Below, one piece after another: positions 23,846 to 34,935 of a DNA stretch of 64,000 nucleotides. Positions within the stretch are counted from its first letter, which is position 1; each line of letters begins with the position of its first letter. The position numbers and the translations under genes were made by a program. Source of the stretch: Cyclaneusma minus (Eukaryota > Ascomycota > Leotiomycetes > Marthamycetales > Marthamycetaceae); assembly GCA_037179335.1 (NCBI GenBank), contig JAKZHN010000027.1, positions 186,001 through 250,000 on the forward strand, read 5' to 3'. The notes beneath the pieces are model-generated. The model was not told the DNA's origin. It saw only the letters and a list, made by a program, of their open reading frames with translations, and did no database searches.

Positions 23846-24072
23846 CTTGCAGACAAGCGTGGGTTTGGAATCCCTAAAAAGTTCCAGACACCGACGTGGA
23901 TATATGCATTTTGGACATGCGACGGATAACTCCTCTCTGGAACTCGGCAACTGCCGCTGTGGTCCGTGCACAGCGTTGCTTGGCATCGCGAGCATATGTG
24001 GGGGACGCGTCTCCCGTGACCGCGACGACATCCAACCATCGTGGGTTCTCGACGACGGCCTGTACTGACAAG
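23846..24072. promoter_or_regulatory. Shared divergent promoter, 227 bp
   Basis: This gap separates the start codons of two divergent genes (GT15 mannosyltransferase on the minus strand, gamma-tubulin complex protein on the plus strand). It must contain both leaders and whatever promoter elements they use. No classical TATA or other named motif was recognised. Confidence 0.45.
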
Positions 24073-27000
24073 ATGGCCCATCTTGCGAGGCTGGGCGCTC
24101 TGACGGATGAGCTGGTCGAGCTCGTTACTTCTGTGACCTCTCAGGTGAGCCTATTTCCACTTCTTCACGTTCGAGACATGTTTCTACGACGCCACGATCA
24201 ACAATTGGATCAGTCAATCTGCAGTGCAGATGCTCTATGGATTACTTGGACAGCCGGCTATCCCGAAACCCGCTGATGCAATTTACAGCCGCAGAAGTGG
24301 AATTTCTAGCCCTCGAATTGCATCCCCGTTGTCTTGATTGTAGAAATTTTCGTTCCTGCATTTCCCATCGACTCTCTCTTCCTGCATTTCCAATCGATTC
24401 TCTCGAGCTGTCATTTCAACTCTCAGCCCATCACTTTCGTTTGTTTCGAGTGGGAAGGCACTCCAGTCCTGATGTTCAGTGTTCAGGCACAAAATTTCCT
24501 TGCGGGATGATGGGAGGTCCGAATGTATGATATGCTAATGGACTTCTAGAAAGATGCCAAGAAATTTAATGCTCACAAAGAGTCCGCTCTCCGATTACTA
24601 CGACATCAGAACCATGTCAGAACCAATCATTTCGAAGTCTTTGAGCAGCTTGAAGGCCTCGAAGAGAAATTTCGAATCCACAATCAGGACAACCTGGCCG
24701 ATGCACTCCAGGAGCGTGTAAGCAAGCTTGCTGAAGCAGACGCGAAATGGACGCCCGAGATGCTTGACTTACTGCTTCAACTCTCCAGCAAACCGACTAC
24801 GACCTGGCGCTCAGATTTGGACTTTCTCCAGCCTCCGGAGCCGGAGCCTGAAGTTCGACTCAGATGGGAAGATTTGGCTGCCGAAGACCCTCTCTTGAGA
24901 GAAAAGGAGGTCTGGCGAACTATCAACTATGCTGGCTCAAGCTCTGAAGATGAAGCCGTGGACAGCCAGATTGCGGAGTCCGATGTGACGGATGAAACCG
25001 CGCTTTCGAGTGTGGACGACGAGAATCTCAGGAGACTGGAGGATTTTCTATGCCATGTCGACAAAGTAGGCTTCACCAGACTTCAGGAATCTCAGTTCTG
25101 GCGGGAGTCCGAAAAGCCGTTGAAAGACCAGAGGGCCTTGGTACCATTAACAGGAGTCCAGGCCATTCGTGAGATCCTGTTCATGCTGCTAGGATTACCG
25201 ACCTCTCTGTTCCAGACGGCCAAGGCCGACAAGCGTGTGGTAGTAACAGCAGGGACGTTCACCCTGCAGAACACATCCCGCAAAGCTTTCGAGGAGATAT
25301 TGGAATACTTCGCTTCGTCGGGAACAGTCTTGCAGATACTGCGATCTTGGAGCAAGAGCAGACAGGCAGTCCCTCTGACACAGGTCCTTTCGTCAAAAAT
25401 CGACCTGCATGTGAAGGCATTTGAGAGGAGGGTCACAGAAATGGAGCGCAAATTTGTGGCGCCTAATGTCGACCCGGTTGTCAGTATGATCGAGGTCAAG
25501 ACTGCTCTGGCACACGATATCGAGTTGTTAAGTCATCTGTCTGCAATTGTTAAGAATTTGGAGAATGATCCTCACATCCATGCTTTTCGCTACCTGGAAC
25601 TTCTCTACAACGAGACTTGCATTGCCCAGGCTGCTGGCAACATCGAGCTCTACCGCTTCATGGGAACGCTATTCTGCGATTGCTTTCAGGTCTACTTACG
25701 GCCAATGAGAAAGTGGATGGAGGATGGCGAAGTCGAGAACGATGACAAAACATTCTTCGTCTCAGAGTCTGCTACGAGTGTTGAACGGTCGTCAATATGG
25801 CAAGATCGTTTCAGGCTTAGGAGGACTCAGCAAGGTGCTCTGCACGCTCCAAGTTTCCTCAAGACAACGATTAACCGTATCTTTACCACTGGAAAGAGCG
25901 TGGTTGTCCTGAAGCTTTTGGGCAAATATGAGAATGAGGACGGAGCACGGAGGACTCAAGAGCCACCCCTTGAGTTTGCTTCCATCTCCGGCACTCATCA
26001 ATCGGGGAACATACTTGACCTCGCCCCCTTTTCCGAACTCTTCGCTCTCGCCTTCGACCGATGGATCGAAAGCAAACACCATACCACATCATCCAACCTC
26101 CACCACCTCCTCTTCACGAACTGCGGCCTAAGCGCCTCTCTCTCCGCCTTAGAACACATCTATTTCCTCAGCGACGGCTCCATCGGCAACAACTTCTCCT
26201 CTACCGTCTTCGAAATGCTCGACACCGGCAAAGCCGCCTGGAACGACCGCTTCACCCTTACCGAGCTCCTCCAAACCGTCGTAACGCCCATACCCACAGT
26301 CATCCAGGATCGTATACGCGCTAAAGTCCTTCCTACTAAGTACAGAGACATCGTTAACCAGCGTCGAACTGTCAAAGCTCTGGCAAGCATACAAATTGAC
26401 TACCGCCTCACCTGGCCCGTCCAAATAATCATCACCAACGACGCAATAACAACCTACCGCTCCACGTTCACCCTCCTCTTCCAGATCCGCCGCGCCCTCT
26501 ACATCCTCGTTTCCCCCCGCCTCCTCTCCTCCGCCTCCTCCACATCACCCCTGTTCTTTGCTCTCCGTGCCCGGCTCCTCTGGTTCAGCACCACGCTCTA
26601 CAGCCATCTTACTGAAATCGTTCTCGCAGCCAGCACACGAGAGATGAATCGAAAGCTTGCAAAGGCTGTGGATGTCGATGAGATGATTTCTGTGCATGAG
26701 AGGTATGTGGAGAAGATTAGGAATGAGTGTTTGCTGAGTAGCAGGTTGGAGCCGATCAGGAAGGCTGTGCTTGGGGTGCTGGATTTGGCGGTTAGGTTGG
26801 GCGATCTGAGGAATGTTGATGAGAGGACGCAGGAGGATTTTAGAAGGTCGATTGGGGTAGGATCGTCGACGCTTGGAATGAGTGGGAGAGGTGGAATGGA
26901 TTTTAGATCGTCTAGATTCTCGCAGAGTGGGAGAGCTGCTGTGGTGGATGAGAGTGATAGTGAGAGTGATGGGGATGGAAGAGATGATGTGGAGTTTAGT

Positions 27001-27186
27001 ATGATGAGTGTTACGGAGGCGGAGGCTGAGGTGCCGTATGAGGTGCATCTCAGGAGGATGAGGGGGGAGTTTGATAGGGGTGTGAGGTTTGTGGCGAATG
27101 GGTTGAGGGGTGTGGCGAGGGTGCAGGGAGAGGTGAGTTGGGATGTACTGGCGGAGAAGTTGGAGGTTGGGTTGGGGCCTGTGTAG
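24073..27186 (+). CDS. Spc97/Spc98-family gamma-tubulin complex component (GCP5-like)
   Basis: Component of the gamma-tubulin ring complex, which nucleates microtubules at the spindle pole body. Exon 1 at 24073-24144 (MAHLARLGALTDELVELVTSVTSQ) splices through a 405-bp GT..AG intron to 24550-27186, giving 902 residues. The N-terminal GRIP1-type half includes the RHQNHVRTNHFEVFEQLEGLEEKF and WTPEMLDLLLQLSSKPTTTW segments typical of the GCP5 branch, then an acidic linker (GSSSEDEAVDS). The GRIP1/GRIP2 core follows, with GVQAIREILFMLLGLPTSLF, LRPMRKWMEDGEVENDDKTFF and, near the end, DYRLTWPVQIIITNDAI and LFQIRRALYIL. An acidic, Ser-rich insertion (DESDSESDGDGRDD) lies near the C-terminus. The long reading frame from 24760 alone would lose the N-terminal 70 or so residues. 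GCP5 rather than GCP4 or GCP6 is inferred from the N-terminal pattern. Confidence 0.85.
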
Positions 27187-27420
27187 GACTTCTCCTGTAG
27201 GCGGATGAAGGGTATCTGAGAGAGTGAAGTATCTCCCTAGAACCCAGAATGTGATGAGTTGTTGATATATCGAGGCTGATCCCTGCAAAACAGATGTGCT
27301 TGGGCTTGACCTTCATTTTTACTTAAAAGAGTTGGCTTGCCCGTTTGGGAAGACGGTAAACGGGTTGTAGAACTTCCGAACGCGGCTCCCATCATTATAG
27401 TCGCTTCATATCCAGACTTC
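27187..27420. other. Intergenic
   Basis: 3' flank of the gamma-tubulin complex gene. Nothing recognised. Confidence 0.3.
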
Positions 27421-27642
27421 CTGCATTCCGCTGTCGAATAGATTTCGGGAAGCGCTTAATTACAGTGACCATCAAGGCCGGTCGCTTTCATCCGAGTTTA
27501 TTCTATGCCCCTCGGTACTTGATGCTCCCATCCAAGCTCATCTCGAGCACCGCTTGACACTCCGCGCGCTTTCTGCAGACACGAAGGCCTGATATCACAG
27601 AACACAGTTGCAGAGTGAAGTCGGACGCAACATCAGGGAGCC
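27421..27642 (+). repeat. Direct repeat R1
   Basis: This copy begins with ctgcattcc, contains gtcgaatagatttcggga and the segment cgagcaccgcttgacactcc, and ends in gcaacatcaggga. A second, diverged copy lies at 27863-28060 in the same orientation. R1 carries about 20 extra bases (27575-27598) that R2 lacks. Confidence 0.8.
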
Positions 27643-27830
27643 GTTGCTGGTCCGGAAGTGGTTGCGGCGAGGAGGTGCGGCGAGGACTCCTCGNNNNNNN
27701 NNCCACCAGTGGTGTTGTGTTCCGGGGCCCCAAAATTGGGGGTCGGGTGGGTGGTCGGTCTGGGGTGGGGGGGGGGGGGGGGGGCGCGCCCCCCCCCCCC
27801 CCCCCACTTCCGGACTAGCAACCTCTGCTT
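27643..27830. other. Assembly gap with flanking G/C homopolymer hairpin
   Basis: Nine undetermined bases lie at 27694-27702. To the right, a long G run (about 27767-27784) meets a C run (about 27789-27805) around cgcgc, forming a near-perfect poly-G/poly-C hairpin. The G-rich stretch 27703-27766 resembles low-quality read ends. The segment 27643-27669 is an inverted copy of 28582-28608, and 27806-27830 is a direct copy of 28591-28615. The assembly is therefore unreliable here. Confidence 0.7.
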
Positions 27831-27862
27831 CAGATTAAGTTGTTCGCCTTGTACCCGAAGCT

Positions 27863-28060
27863 CTGCATTCCCCCGTCGAATAGATTTCGGGAAGCGCTTA
27901 ATTCAGTGACCATATAGGTTGGTCGGCTTTCATCCGAGTTCATCCTGTGCCCCTCGGTAGTTGATGCTCGCATCCAAACTCATTTCGAGCACCGCTTGAC
28001 ACTCCGCGCGCTTCACAGAACCCAGTTGCAGAGTGAAGTCGGGCGCAACATCAGGGAACC
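27863..28060 (+). repeat. Direct repeat R2
   Basis: Second copy of R1 (27421-27642), same orientation, differing by scattered substitutions and about 20 missing bases. No open reading frame or terminal inverted repeats were recognised in the unit. Confidence 0.8.
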
Positions 28061-28888
28061 AGGACAATAGCTGCTCTCTGAAAAAATAAGATGGCTGCCT
28101 TCTCAGCGGTCACACATGACGTGCGTCTTATAAAGGATATAAGCAAACAGGCTGCCTTTGATTTCTGGCTGTAGCAAGCACCAAAGCCCAAGACTGCCCA
28201 TGTCTGGTCTGCCTGAAGGGCAATTAAAGCCTTCCTGCATTCTGCTCAGCCTCACCAATTATTTCGAGGTGTCACACTGGCCCCTGGTGGATGAGGCGAA
28301 ATTGGGTCGGATTTTCCACCAATTCCAGCGAAATCCGGCCTGGGGGTCGTCGGGGGTGTGTTTGGATAAACTGTGGGGGGTCGGGCGCTGGCGACATCAC
28401 ATCAGCGCTCATCGCGCGACATCAGGCGCAACAACAGGCGCAACATCAAGCTGTCCGCTCACCTGCGCCTTGACTAACTTCAACAAGTGTACAGCTGTAG
28501 TCGCATATCTTTGAAGTTGGCTTCTTTGCTTGTTGCATAGCTCCAGCAGCATCTGTCCAATTCACATGACCAGCACCTCATCGCCGCAACGACTTCCGGA
28601 CTAGCAACCTCTGCTTGCGCAACAGCTTCATCTACATCCCACGACCATCTTCTGCAGAAAGGCCCAAGCTACAGACCAGCAGCAAACCAGCAATATTTTC
28701 TTTCTCGCGACTCTACGACAATTTTGGGAAAACTCCTGCTTGTATTTCACCCTCCCTTGGAACCTCTCTGACGCGTCGAGTGTGATACAGCTTCACCTGC
28801 CTGCTCCCATTCCAATCTCAAGACGCATTCACAACATTATTAACAAAATTCAGAGATCTTCCGCACAGTCTCTAGTTCAGCTACGAGC
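28061..28888. other. Intergenic; APH-gene promoter and leader
   Basis: No supported gene. A short internal repeat (gcgacatcaggcgcaacaac / ggcgcaacatc) lies at 28416-28450. Bases 28582-28615 are the reference copy for the inverted and direct copies at 27643 and 27806. The leader before 28889 is C/T-rich. Confidence 0.35.
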
Positions 28889-30727
28889 ATGATCAGATCA
28901 TCTGTCCGATCCATCAAGAAATCCAATGTCACGAAGATTCTGCTCAAATGGAGCAAGCGAAGCAAACAGAAGTCGGCGACAGGGCCTTCAGAGGAACGGC
29001 AAGCTGCGCCTGCCAAAGAGGAAAGAGCTGATATCACGGAAGACGCCCTAGCGCCATCGCTTGAAATACAGCCTCAACCGCAGGAAAAGCCGTACTCCTC
29101 CCACGACAAGCTGTTTTCCACGCCGCCGCCGCAACATCCTACTACATCGCCGCGCTCGCCATATCCATCTCCCAAAAGCCTCAAGCACGAAAAGCCTTCC
29201 GATACCTTCACTGATCCCGGAAGCAGAGAAGCGCAGTCCTCGAATTCTGCGGAGCAGATTTCCCTCCTCGCCGAACACCTCGACAATTGCGATCAAGCGC
29301 AAACTCCAGCCACTACCAACTACCCTCCATCAGTCCCAGATATTTGCAACACTGTCGCACCTTCAAACATATCAATGGCCGTTCCCAGCAACTCTGCGCA
29401 GGTCGAAATTGAGATCTCCGATGCCGCATCTCGCCGTGGAAGCATTGCGTCAAACAGCACTGGATCGACACGCATGTACTCTAAGCAGGAGCCCTTCGAA
29501 ACTTTCCAGCTCAAGGTCAAAGAGCTCTGCAAGTTCATCGATTTGGGAGAGCCCAAAGAAGTTGAACACATATCTGGCGGCTCGTTCAACCGTGTCGTTG
29601 GTCTTACCTTTGGGCCGTCCGATACTGGGGGCGCAGACCGCAAATACATTCTGCGCATCCCGCGCTGGGAGCTCGATGAGGAAGACGAAATCCAAGAGAT
29701 TAGGGACCAGGTGGCGCTCTTGCGGTGCTTACACAAACGCAACCGCGAGAAGCCCCATTACAAGATCCCTGTCCCGGAAGTTGTGGCCTTCGATCTTACG
29801 GAGGAGAATCCCATTGGAAGACAATATGTTCTCCAGTCTCGAGTACCTGGATACCGCCTCGAAACGGTCTACTATGATCTTCCTGAGGATGAGAAACTTG
29901 AGATCGTCGATGCTGTTGCAGACACGCTCTTCAAAATGAGCAAGATTACAGTCGAGAAGCCTGGACGACTCACAGCTCCGAACGACTTCACCAAGGACCC
30001 GCCGTTGTTGAAGCCAGCCGAAGACTATGTCGCCCTTTCCGGCTTCAGAATCATTCGGCAGTGGGAAGTGATGCCAGTCAAGAAGCAGTCTGCTGGAGAC
30101 CTGATCCGAGACATGTGCGACGCCCATGCAGAGTCCGTCTTGAAATGGGACCACTTGGACATTAACGATTCCGAGAACCTCATGTTCAACAAGCTGCGGC
30201 TCATTGCCAAGGAGATGACTAGGATCGGCATGCTCCCTGCTGCAGACAAGGACTGTGTTTTGAGCCACGGGGATTTTTCTGGTGGCAATGTCCTCATTGA
30301 CAAGGTGGATGGGCAATGGACTGTCACGGGCGTGGTGGACTGGGATCGCGCTGTCTCAGTACCAAAAGTTCTGGCACGCACGCCTCCTGTGTGGCTTTGG
30401 TTTTGCCATGAGGAAAAGAAACAGTTCGGTTGGAACGGAGACCTCGACAACCCCGAGTTCCTCCCCGAGACCCTGACTGGGGAACAATCCCGCATCAAGG
30501 CACATTTTGACAAGGCCATGGAGAAGCACTGCAAAACCTGGATGGATGACGCCTATGGCCGTGGCCAGTGGGCTAGGAGGGTCTTCAGATATGCTCAAAA
30601 TGGATTCCAGGGCTTAGAGAGGGAGAGATACAAGAAGTTGATCTTGGACTGGGACGCTTACTACAAAGCGTTCAAGGCCAAGGCTGCAGCTGCAGTGGAA
30701 GCCAGCTCGAAACAAGATTCCCGGTGA
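28889..30727 (+). CDS. APH-fold (aminoglycoside phosphotransferase-like) kinase domain protein
   Basis: A 612-residue protein. The first 200 residues are Ser/Pro-rich and probably disordered, starting with a basic stretch. An APH/choline-kinase-type fold follows: a Gly-rich loop at about 228-240 (SGGSFNRVVGL), the phosphate-contact strand (YILRIPRW), the catalytic loop HGDFSGGNVLID at about 459-470 and the metal-binding GVVDWDRA at about 480. In fungi this fold occurs in many proteins of unknown substrate, so aminoglycoside resistance should not be inferred. The stop codon is embedded in a perfect donor-like sequence (ccggtgagt), so a last intron to an acceptor near 30839 with a short alternative C-terminus is possible. 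Confidence 0.75.
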   Translation: MIRSSVRSIKKSNVTKILLKWSKRSKQKSATGPSEERQAAPAKEERADITEDALAPSLEIQPQPQEKPYSSHDKLFSTPPPQHPTTSPRSPYPSPKSLKHEKPSDTFTDPGSREAQSSNSAEQISLLAEHLDNCDQAQTPATTNYPPSVPDICNTVAPSNISMAVPSNSAQVEIEISDAASRRGSIASNSTGSTRMYSKQEPFETFQLKVKELCKFIDLGEPKEVEHISGGSFNRVVGLTFGPSDTGGADRKYILRIPRWELDEEDEIQEIRDQVALLRCLHKRNREKPHYKIPVPEVVAFDLTEENPIGRQYVLQSRVPGYRLETVYYDLPEDEKLEIVDAVADTLFKMSKITVEKPGRLTAPNDFTKDPPLLKPAEDYVALSGFRIIRQWEVMPVKKQSAGDLIRDMCDAHAESVLKWDHLDINDSENLMFNKLRLIAKEMTRIGMLPAADKDCVLSHGDFSGGNVLIDKVDGQWTVTGVVDWDRAVSVPKVLARTPPVWLWFCHEEKKQFGWNGDLDNPEFLPETLTGEQSRIKAHFDKAMEKHCKTWMDDAYGRGQWARRVFRYAQNGFQGLERERYKKLILDWDAYYKAFKAKAAAAVEASSKQDSR

Positions 30728-33236
30728 GTTCTGATCATGTCCACCAACACATGTAAGAGCAAAGGATCATCAATCAGATAGCTTTTTTTGGCAAGTACCT
30801 CCGCGAAGAGCATCGTGCTGACGCGCTTTTCTTGGTCTTAGAACTGTGTCGAACACCTCTCTCCACGGGTGCCCGAACGCGGGCTCGAGCGGTACAACTT
30901 GCCAGAACTGAACGGACGCATCCGCTCTCCCGAGTCCCGCATCCCAGGAACATGCTCTTGTACCTGCACAAACTGCGCACTGCATCCAAAAACCGAACGG
31001 CTCTCCCACAAAGTCATAAGCCTCGACTCTCGAACTCACACACCTCTACATCTTGCCTGTTCTGCTCGCCACGAACAACAACATCGAGAACATCCTCAAC
31101 ATTCATTGCCGCTCAGCTCTGTCATCAAACAACACCTTCCAGAATGGCCGCAGGTCACCGGCAACCTCGAAGCTTGGAGACTCTGTGCATCATGGCTGTC
31201 CAGGTAGTCATCGAACACGCTGCGCAAGCGGGAGCGAGATAGACACTCTGACTTTGGGTGGTGGAGTTTTGGGTAGTCAAGGTTAGGAACCTGGCGGCCG
31301 GGATCTTGAGCTGTATGTATGCTTCCTCTGGATTATTCAGAGGACATGGCATCCGCTCAGCTTCTCCATGTCACAAGCTAACCAAAGAGTTTCCCGGATG
31401 GCTGTATCTTCCGTCACTTCCAAGAAACCCTTACTTTAACTGTACAGTACTGTTAATCCTTAGGCCCAGCTTCATTGCGCAGCTTTACTGCGTGGTGTTT
31501 CATAGCAGCCATCAAATTCTCTGGCAAGTGTCTGCATCCCCCTCGAAAAAAAATGTATTTGGGGGATGCAGACAGGTGGAATCAAAACTCGCTTCCATCA
31601 GCTTCCTATTTAGAAACTAGGAATATCTACAGGAACTGGGAATCTGTAATATCTGTAATATCCGCAGGAATTGGTAATATTCCCAGTAATCAGGAATGTC
31701 CTCATTGATTATGATTCAAGACCGTGCAGTTCTTAAAGTTAGAGCATAGGGAGAAAGTTTGGTGTCCTAATTAGGCTTAGACAGTCCTGTATTCCAAGGC
31801 GCCAGCCAGAATCTAGCTCAGCCCTTCTTTTATAGGTAATCTCAACGCCTCGGCACAATAACTAGCGAGGCTCGGACGGCCCGCTCCCGCTGGTCGGTCC
31901 CGTCCGGGACGGCCCCTGGGTTGCTTATCTGGATCGACTCACGCCCCAACTTTTGCTCGTGTAACGTACCCCCCTTCACGACGACATACTATGCAGAGCC
32001 TCTATCTTAATCGGCTTACTTTCGATTCTGGAACTTTTTCTTCATGGGAAATGATTCAAAGGATACAAATTAGTAATGTAGTAACCTTTTATAAAAACAA
32101 AAGTCGTTTTAGAATGGGTTATTTCTCTTTCAATATAATTATATAAAATATCGTTTCTAACTTCGAATATGCCGGGACAAAAGCATTAGTTCTTTGCTCA
32201 AAGTACTTGATTACAGGAGATGGGGCGAAAATGAAAGGCGTTCAAGGCAAAAGCCTTTGATGAGTTGTCAAATTCAAAAACCCCAGGCAGCCAGCCGGCT
32301 GCATAACAAAACAGAAACTGTATGCCCACGCATTTCTACCAATTTTCCTGCAAGGCTGTATGATTTTCCCCTAACCAACACTTCCCCGCTTCTCCTGAAC
32401 CTCTTTCCTCTTTGGTATTCTCGGTGTGTAAATCACAAGTAGATCACAAGCCAAATCTAGTAATGTGATTCGAGAACGCAGGTTATTGGAAGGAATTCAA
32501 GACCATAGAGGAAGCGGATCAAGTATAGGTGGGGCTTTTTCAGCCATGAGCGATAGAATGAGGTCGAGAGGTGTGACACGTAGTCGCCAGTTGTTCATGA
32601 CGATTCCTGTCGTTCGGCCAAGGCATCCTGTCGCCCCCAAATGCTTTCGACTCTATTCGCTCGACCCAGCACGCGCGGGAGCTGTGACATTCAGGCGGCA
32701 ACATAAAAAGGCGCCCTGGACTCCTCCCTCTTTCCTTACACCTCCATTGGATGTACCCAAGCTGAACACCAACCTACGGCGCTTTAACCTGCAGCGCTTA
32801 AACACCGTTGAATAGTACTACCGACGAGGTTCTGCTCTAAATTCTTCAACCCCGTGCTGGTGAGTGGACCTTACGCCCAAAGTTGCTCGCAAGCACCTTT
32901 AGTTTGCGTAACTCACTGATGCCGACTGTCTCTAGTATATAGCTCTTTGTAACTTCGTCTGCCTACCAGCTGCAAGCTAAAGGCCTGCACCCGTAAGTCA
33001 CTATTGTACCTTACGCCGCCGTCGCCTCCAGATGATGTCCCCTCGATTGAGCAACTGCTGATGTCTGACAGCCTCGAAGTAACTCACCACACCTCCAGAC
33101 TCTACCATCTCCGCTCCTCAAGACCGTCGGTAAGTTGATACCCCAACCCAACTTGACCCTCTCTATCCTCTCGCTGCGTCTCAACCTCCTTCGGCCTCTC
33201 CTTTCCCAGCTAACCGTGCCTCATCTGTAGATTAAA
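30728..33236. other. Intergenic region and leader of Cys-rich gene A
   Basis: About 2.5 kb. Open frames at 30832-31286 are Arg/Ser-rich and unsupported. Bases 31618-31700 contain a short degenerate repeat around (ggaat)ctgtaatatc. A GC-rich palindrome (gtcccgtccgggac) lies at about 31900. From about 32600 to 32760 the sequence resembles the region 34290-34450 upstream of gene B (shared ctgtcgtt..ccaa.gcatc and ccttacacctcca), so promoter and leader were duplicated with the gene. A donor-like ctggtgagt at about 32870 and the acceptor ending at 33230 suggest one or more leader introns. Confidence 0.5.
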
Positions 33237-33608
33237 ATGGGCACGAAACATGGCAGCACTGTACATCATTGTCCCCGTGATGACGAAAACTGTGACCCCG
33301 ATTTTATCTGTGCAGATAAAACGCTCAAACGAGGCAGAATCTACTACTGCAAGAAACATATGATGCTATGCCCGGACTGCGAACGAGACACGCCGATGCT
33401 CCCAGATAAACCAGATTACACTAAAGAGGAAGTGGTCGCCAATTGCGGCACCTGCCAGGCCTTTAAGAAACGCTTGATCGCCGAACAGAAGGAGCAAAAT
33501 GAGGCGGAGGCGAAAGCGGCTCAGAAAGTTGCGGACAAGAACTCGATGAGAGATTTTGAGCCTCCTGAGCCGAAGCAGAAGCAAAAGTGGGCACCCAAGA
33601 AGAAATAG
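33237..33608 (+). CDS. Small Cys/His-rich protein, local family member A
   Basis: A 123-residue protein of a family I cannot name. Eight cysteines lie at 12, 19, 25, 38, 45, 48, 70 and 73, with His11 and His41. Key blocks are HHC, then YC-x2-H-x3-CPDCERDTP and NCGTCQAF. The CxxH, CxxC and CxxC spacing suggests bound zinc (two or three sites) in a compact domain. A charged Lys/Glu/Ala helix follows (about 74-100), then a short tail RDFEPPEPKQKQKWAPKKK. No signal peptide is present. The ATG lies six bases after a splice acceptor (ctgtag), so the leader contains an intron. It is the most intact member of the five-copy set A-E and can serve as reference. Function is unknown; a nucleic-acid- or protein-binding zinc module is only a guess. 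Confidence 0.7.
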   Translation: MGTKHGSTVHHCPRDDENCDPDFICADKTLKRGRIYYCKKHMMLCPDCERDTPMLPDKPDYTKEEVVANCGTCQAFKKRLIAEQKEQNEAEAKAAQKVADKNSMRDFEPPEPKQKQKWAPKKK

Positions 33609-34935
33609 GTAGGTCGGTGCTGATACACCTTCGTGGGCGGATGGAGCTGACGGTGCGTACTAGAGTCCTTCGGGTTTATACCTCTCCCACATCACATCGA
33701 TCCCGTGTTCCTCCTTAGCCTTGATTTTCAATTGCGGCGACGGCGATCATGATGGTTCTTGGATGACTATGTTTTTGGATGACTACTGTCAGCATCTTCC
33801 ATGGTATCTCGCGACGTTGATTATAGTTGTGTTTTTCTCGACGATGTTCTTCCATAAGTTTGATGGCTTGTTTCGGGATTGGGATGTGGATTCTCGATGC
33901 GGCGCTTATGTGCACTCTGCTCCGCAGCTTTGATGAGGCGATCTAGGTCTTTCTAATTACCGTTGCTTACCAGAATGCTCATTCGCAGACTTCTGGCTTA
34001 AATTCGAGTGAAAGGAATGCTCTGAAGCTTCTTCAATAAGGTTTCTCAAGCTGTGCTCATTGGGATCTATATTGTAAGCAAGTCTTGGTAGTTAATGATA
34101 GGTTGGAAGAAAGGCTAGTCGCAATATAGCACAGGTCCTAAATACGCTGTTGACTTTATAGCCTGGTGCAAAGATCTTGGGAAATGCGAATAGAAGAGAC
34201 GTTCTTCCTGTCCTAAATAGCAAGGTGCTCTCGAGTACCAGACTGTATTTGATCATCCACCGGTTGTTTACACCACTCCGCACAATTCAGATTTTTCTGT
34301 CGTTTCCAAAGCATCTTGTCGTCTCCGATAAGTCTCACCGTCATTCACTCAACATCTGCGCGCTTTCACAACAGTTGCGGGACTCGAGCGCAGCACAAAC
34401 AGGCACCCTTGACTCGCACCTCTTTCTTCTTCCTTACACCTCCACCCGCTGCGATAGTCTGAACTGCGCGATACTCTATCCCTTGCATTCAAGCCGCCGC
34501 CACGCACAATCGCTCTGCATACTTCAGCGGAGCCCTCTCCCCTAAGTCCAAGAATAACCTGCAACTTTCGAGCTGGTGAGTCGCCTTCCGCTCTGCGCCC
34601 CATCCCAGGCGTCCTCGGTTGCGCAACTGACTGACACCCGCTTCCAGCATCTGAGCTTTGTCTCTTGGTCGACTGCAAGTCTGCTGAAGCGGCAATCGTT
34701 ATCGTGCCATGCACACTCAACTCTCTTGAATTTCTGCGACCGACGGCTACGGACTACCTGATACCCTCCTCGATCCTCGACTCTCCAGATCGTACCCCCC
34801 GCGTCAGTCTCAACTTAGGTGATCTACTCAGCAATTACTGCTTCTTCCTAAGCCACATTACCCGAAAGCAGTACAGCTCAACCACGCCAAGCACTCCCGT
34901 CTGTTCCTCTGCTAACCGTGCCTTGTTTACAGATT
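33609..34935. other. Intergenic; duplicated leader of gene B
   Basis: No supported gene. The part from about 34290 resembles the leader of gene A. A donor-like ctggtgagt at about 34572 and an acceptor at 34932, three bases before the ATG, suggest leader introns like those of gene A. Confidence 0.45.

Noticed and set aside
26545..27288. A 247-codon His/Pro/Thr-rich frame antisense to the gamma-tubulin complex gene
   Set aside because: Its composition mirrors the G-rich coding strand. No domain or splice structure supports it.
27595..27909. Gly- and Pro-rich frames across the N run
   Set aside because: They arise from the poly-G/poly-C tract and translate through undetermined bases.
28889..30727. 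Reading the APH-like gene as an aminoglycoside resistance gene
   Set aside because: The fold is widespread in fungi with other substrates, and nothing in the sequence points to antibiotics.
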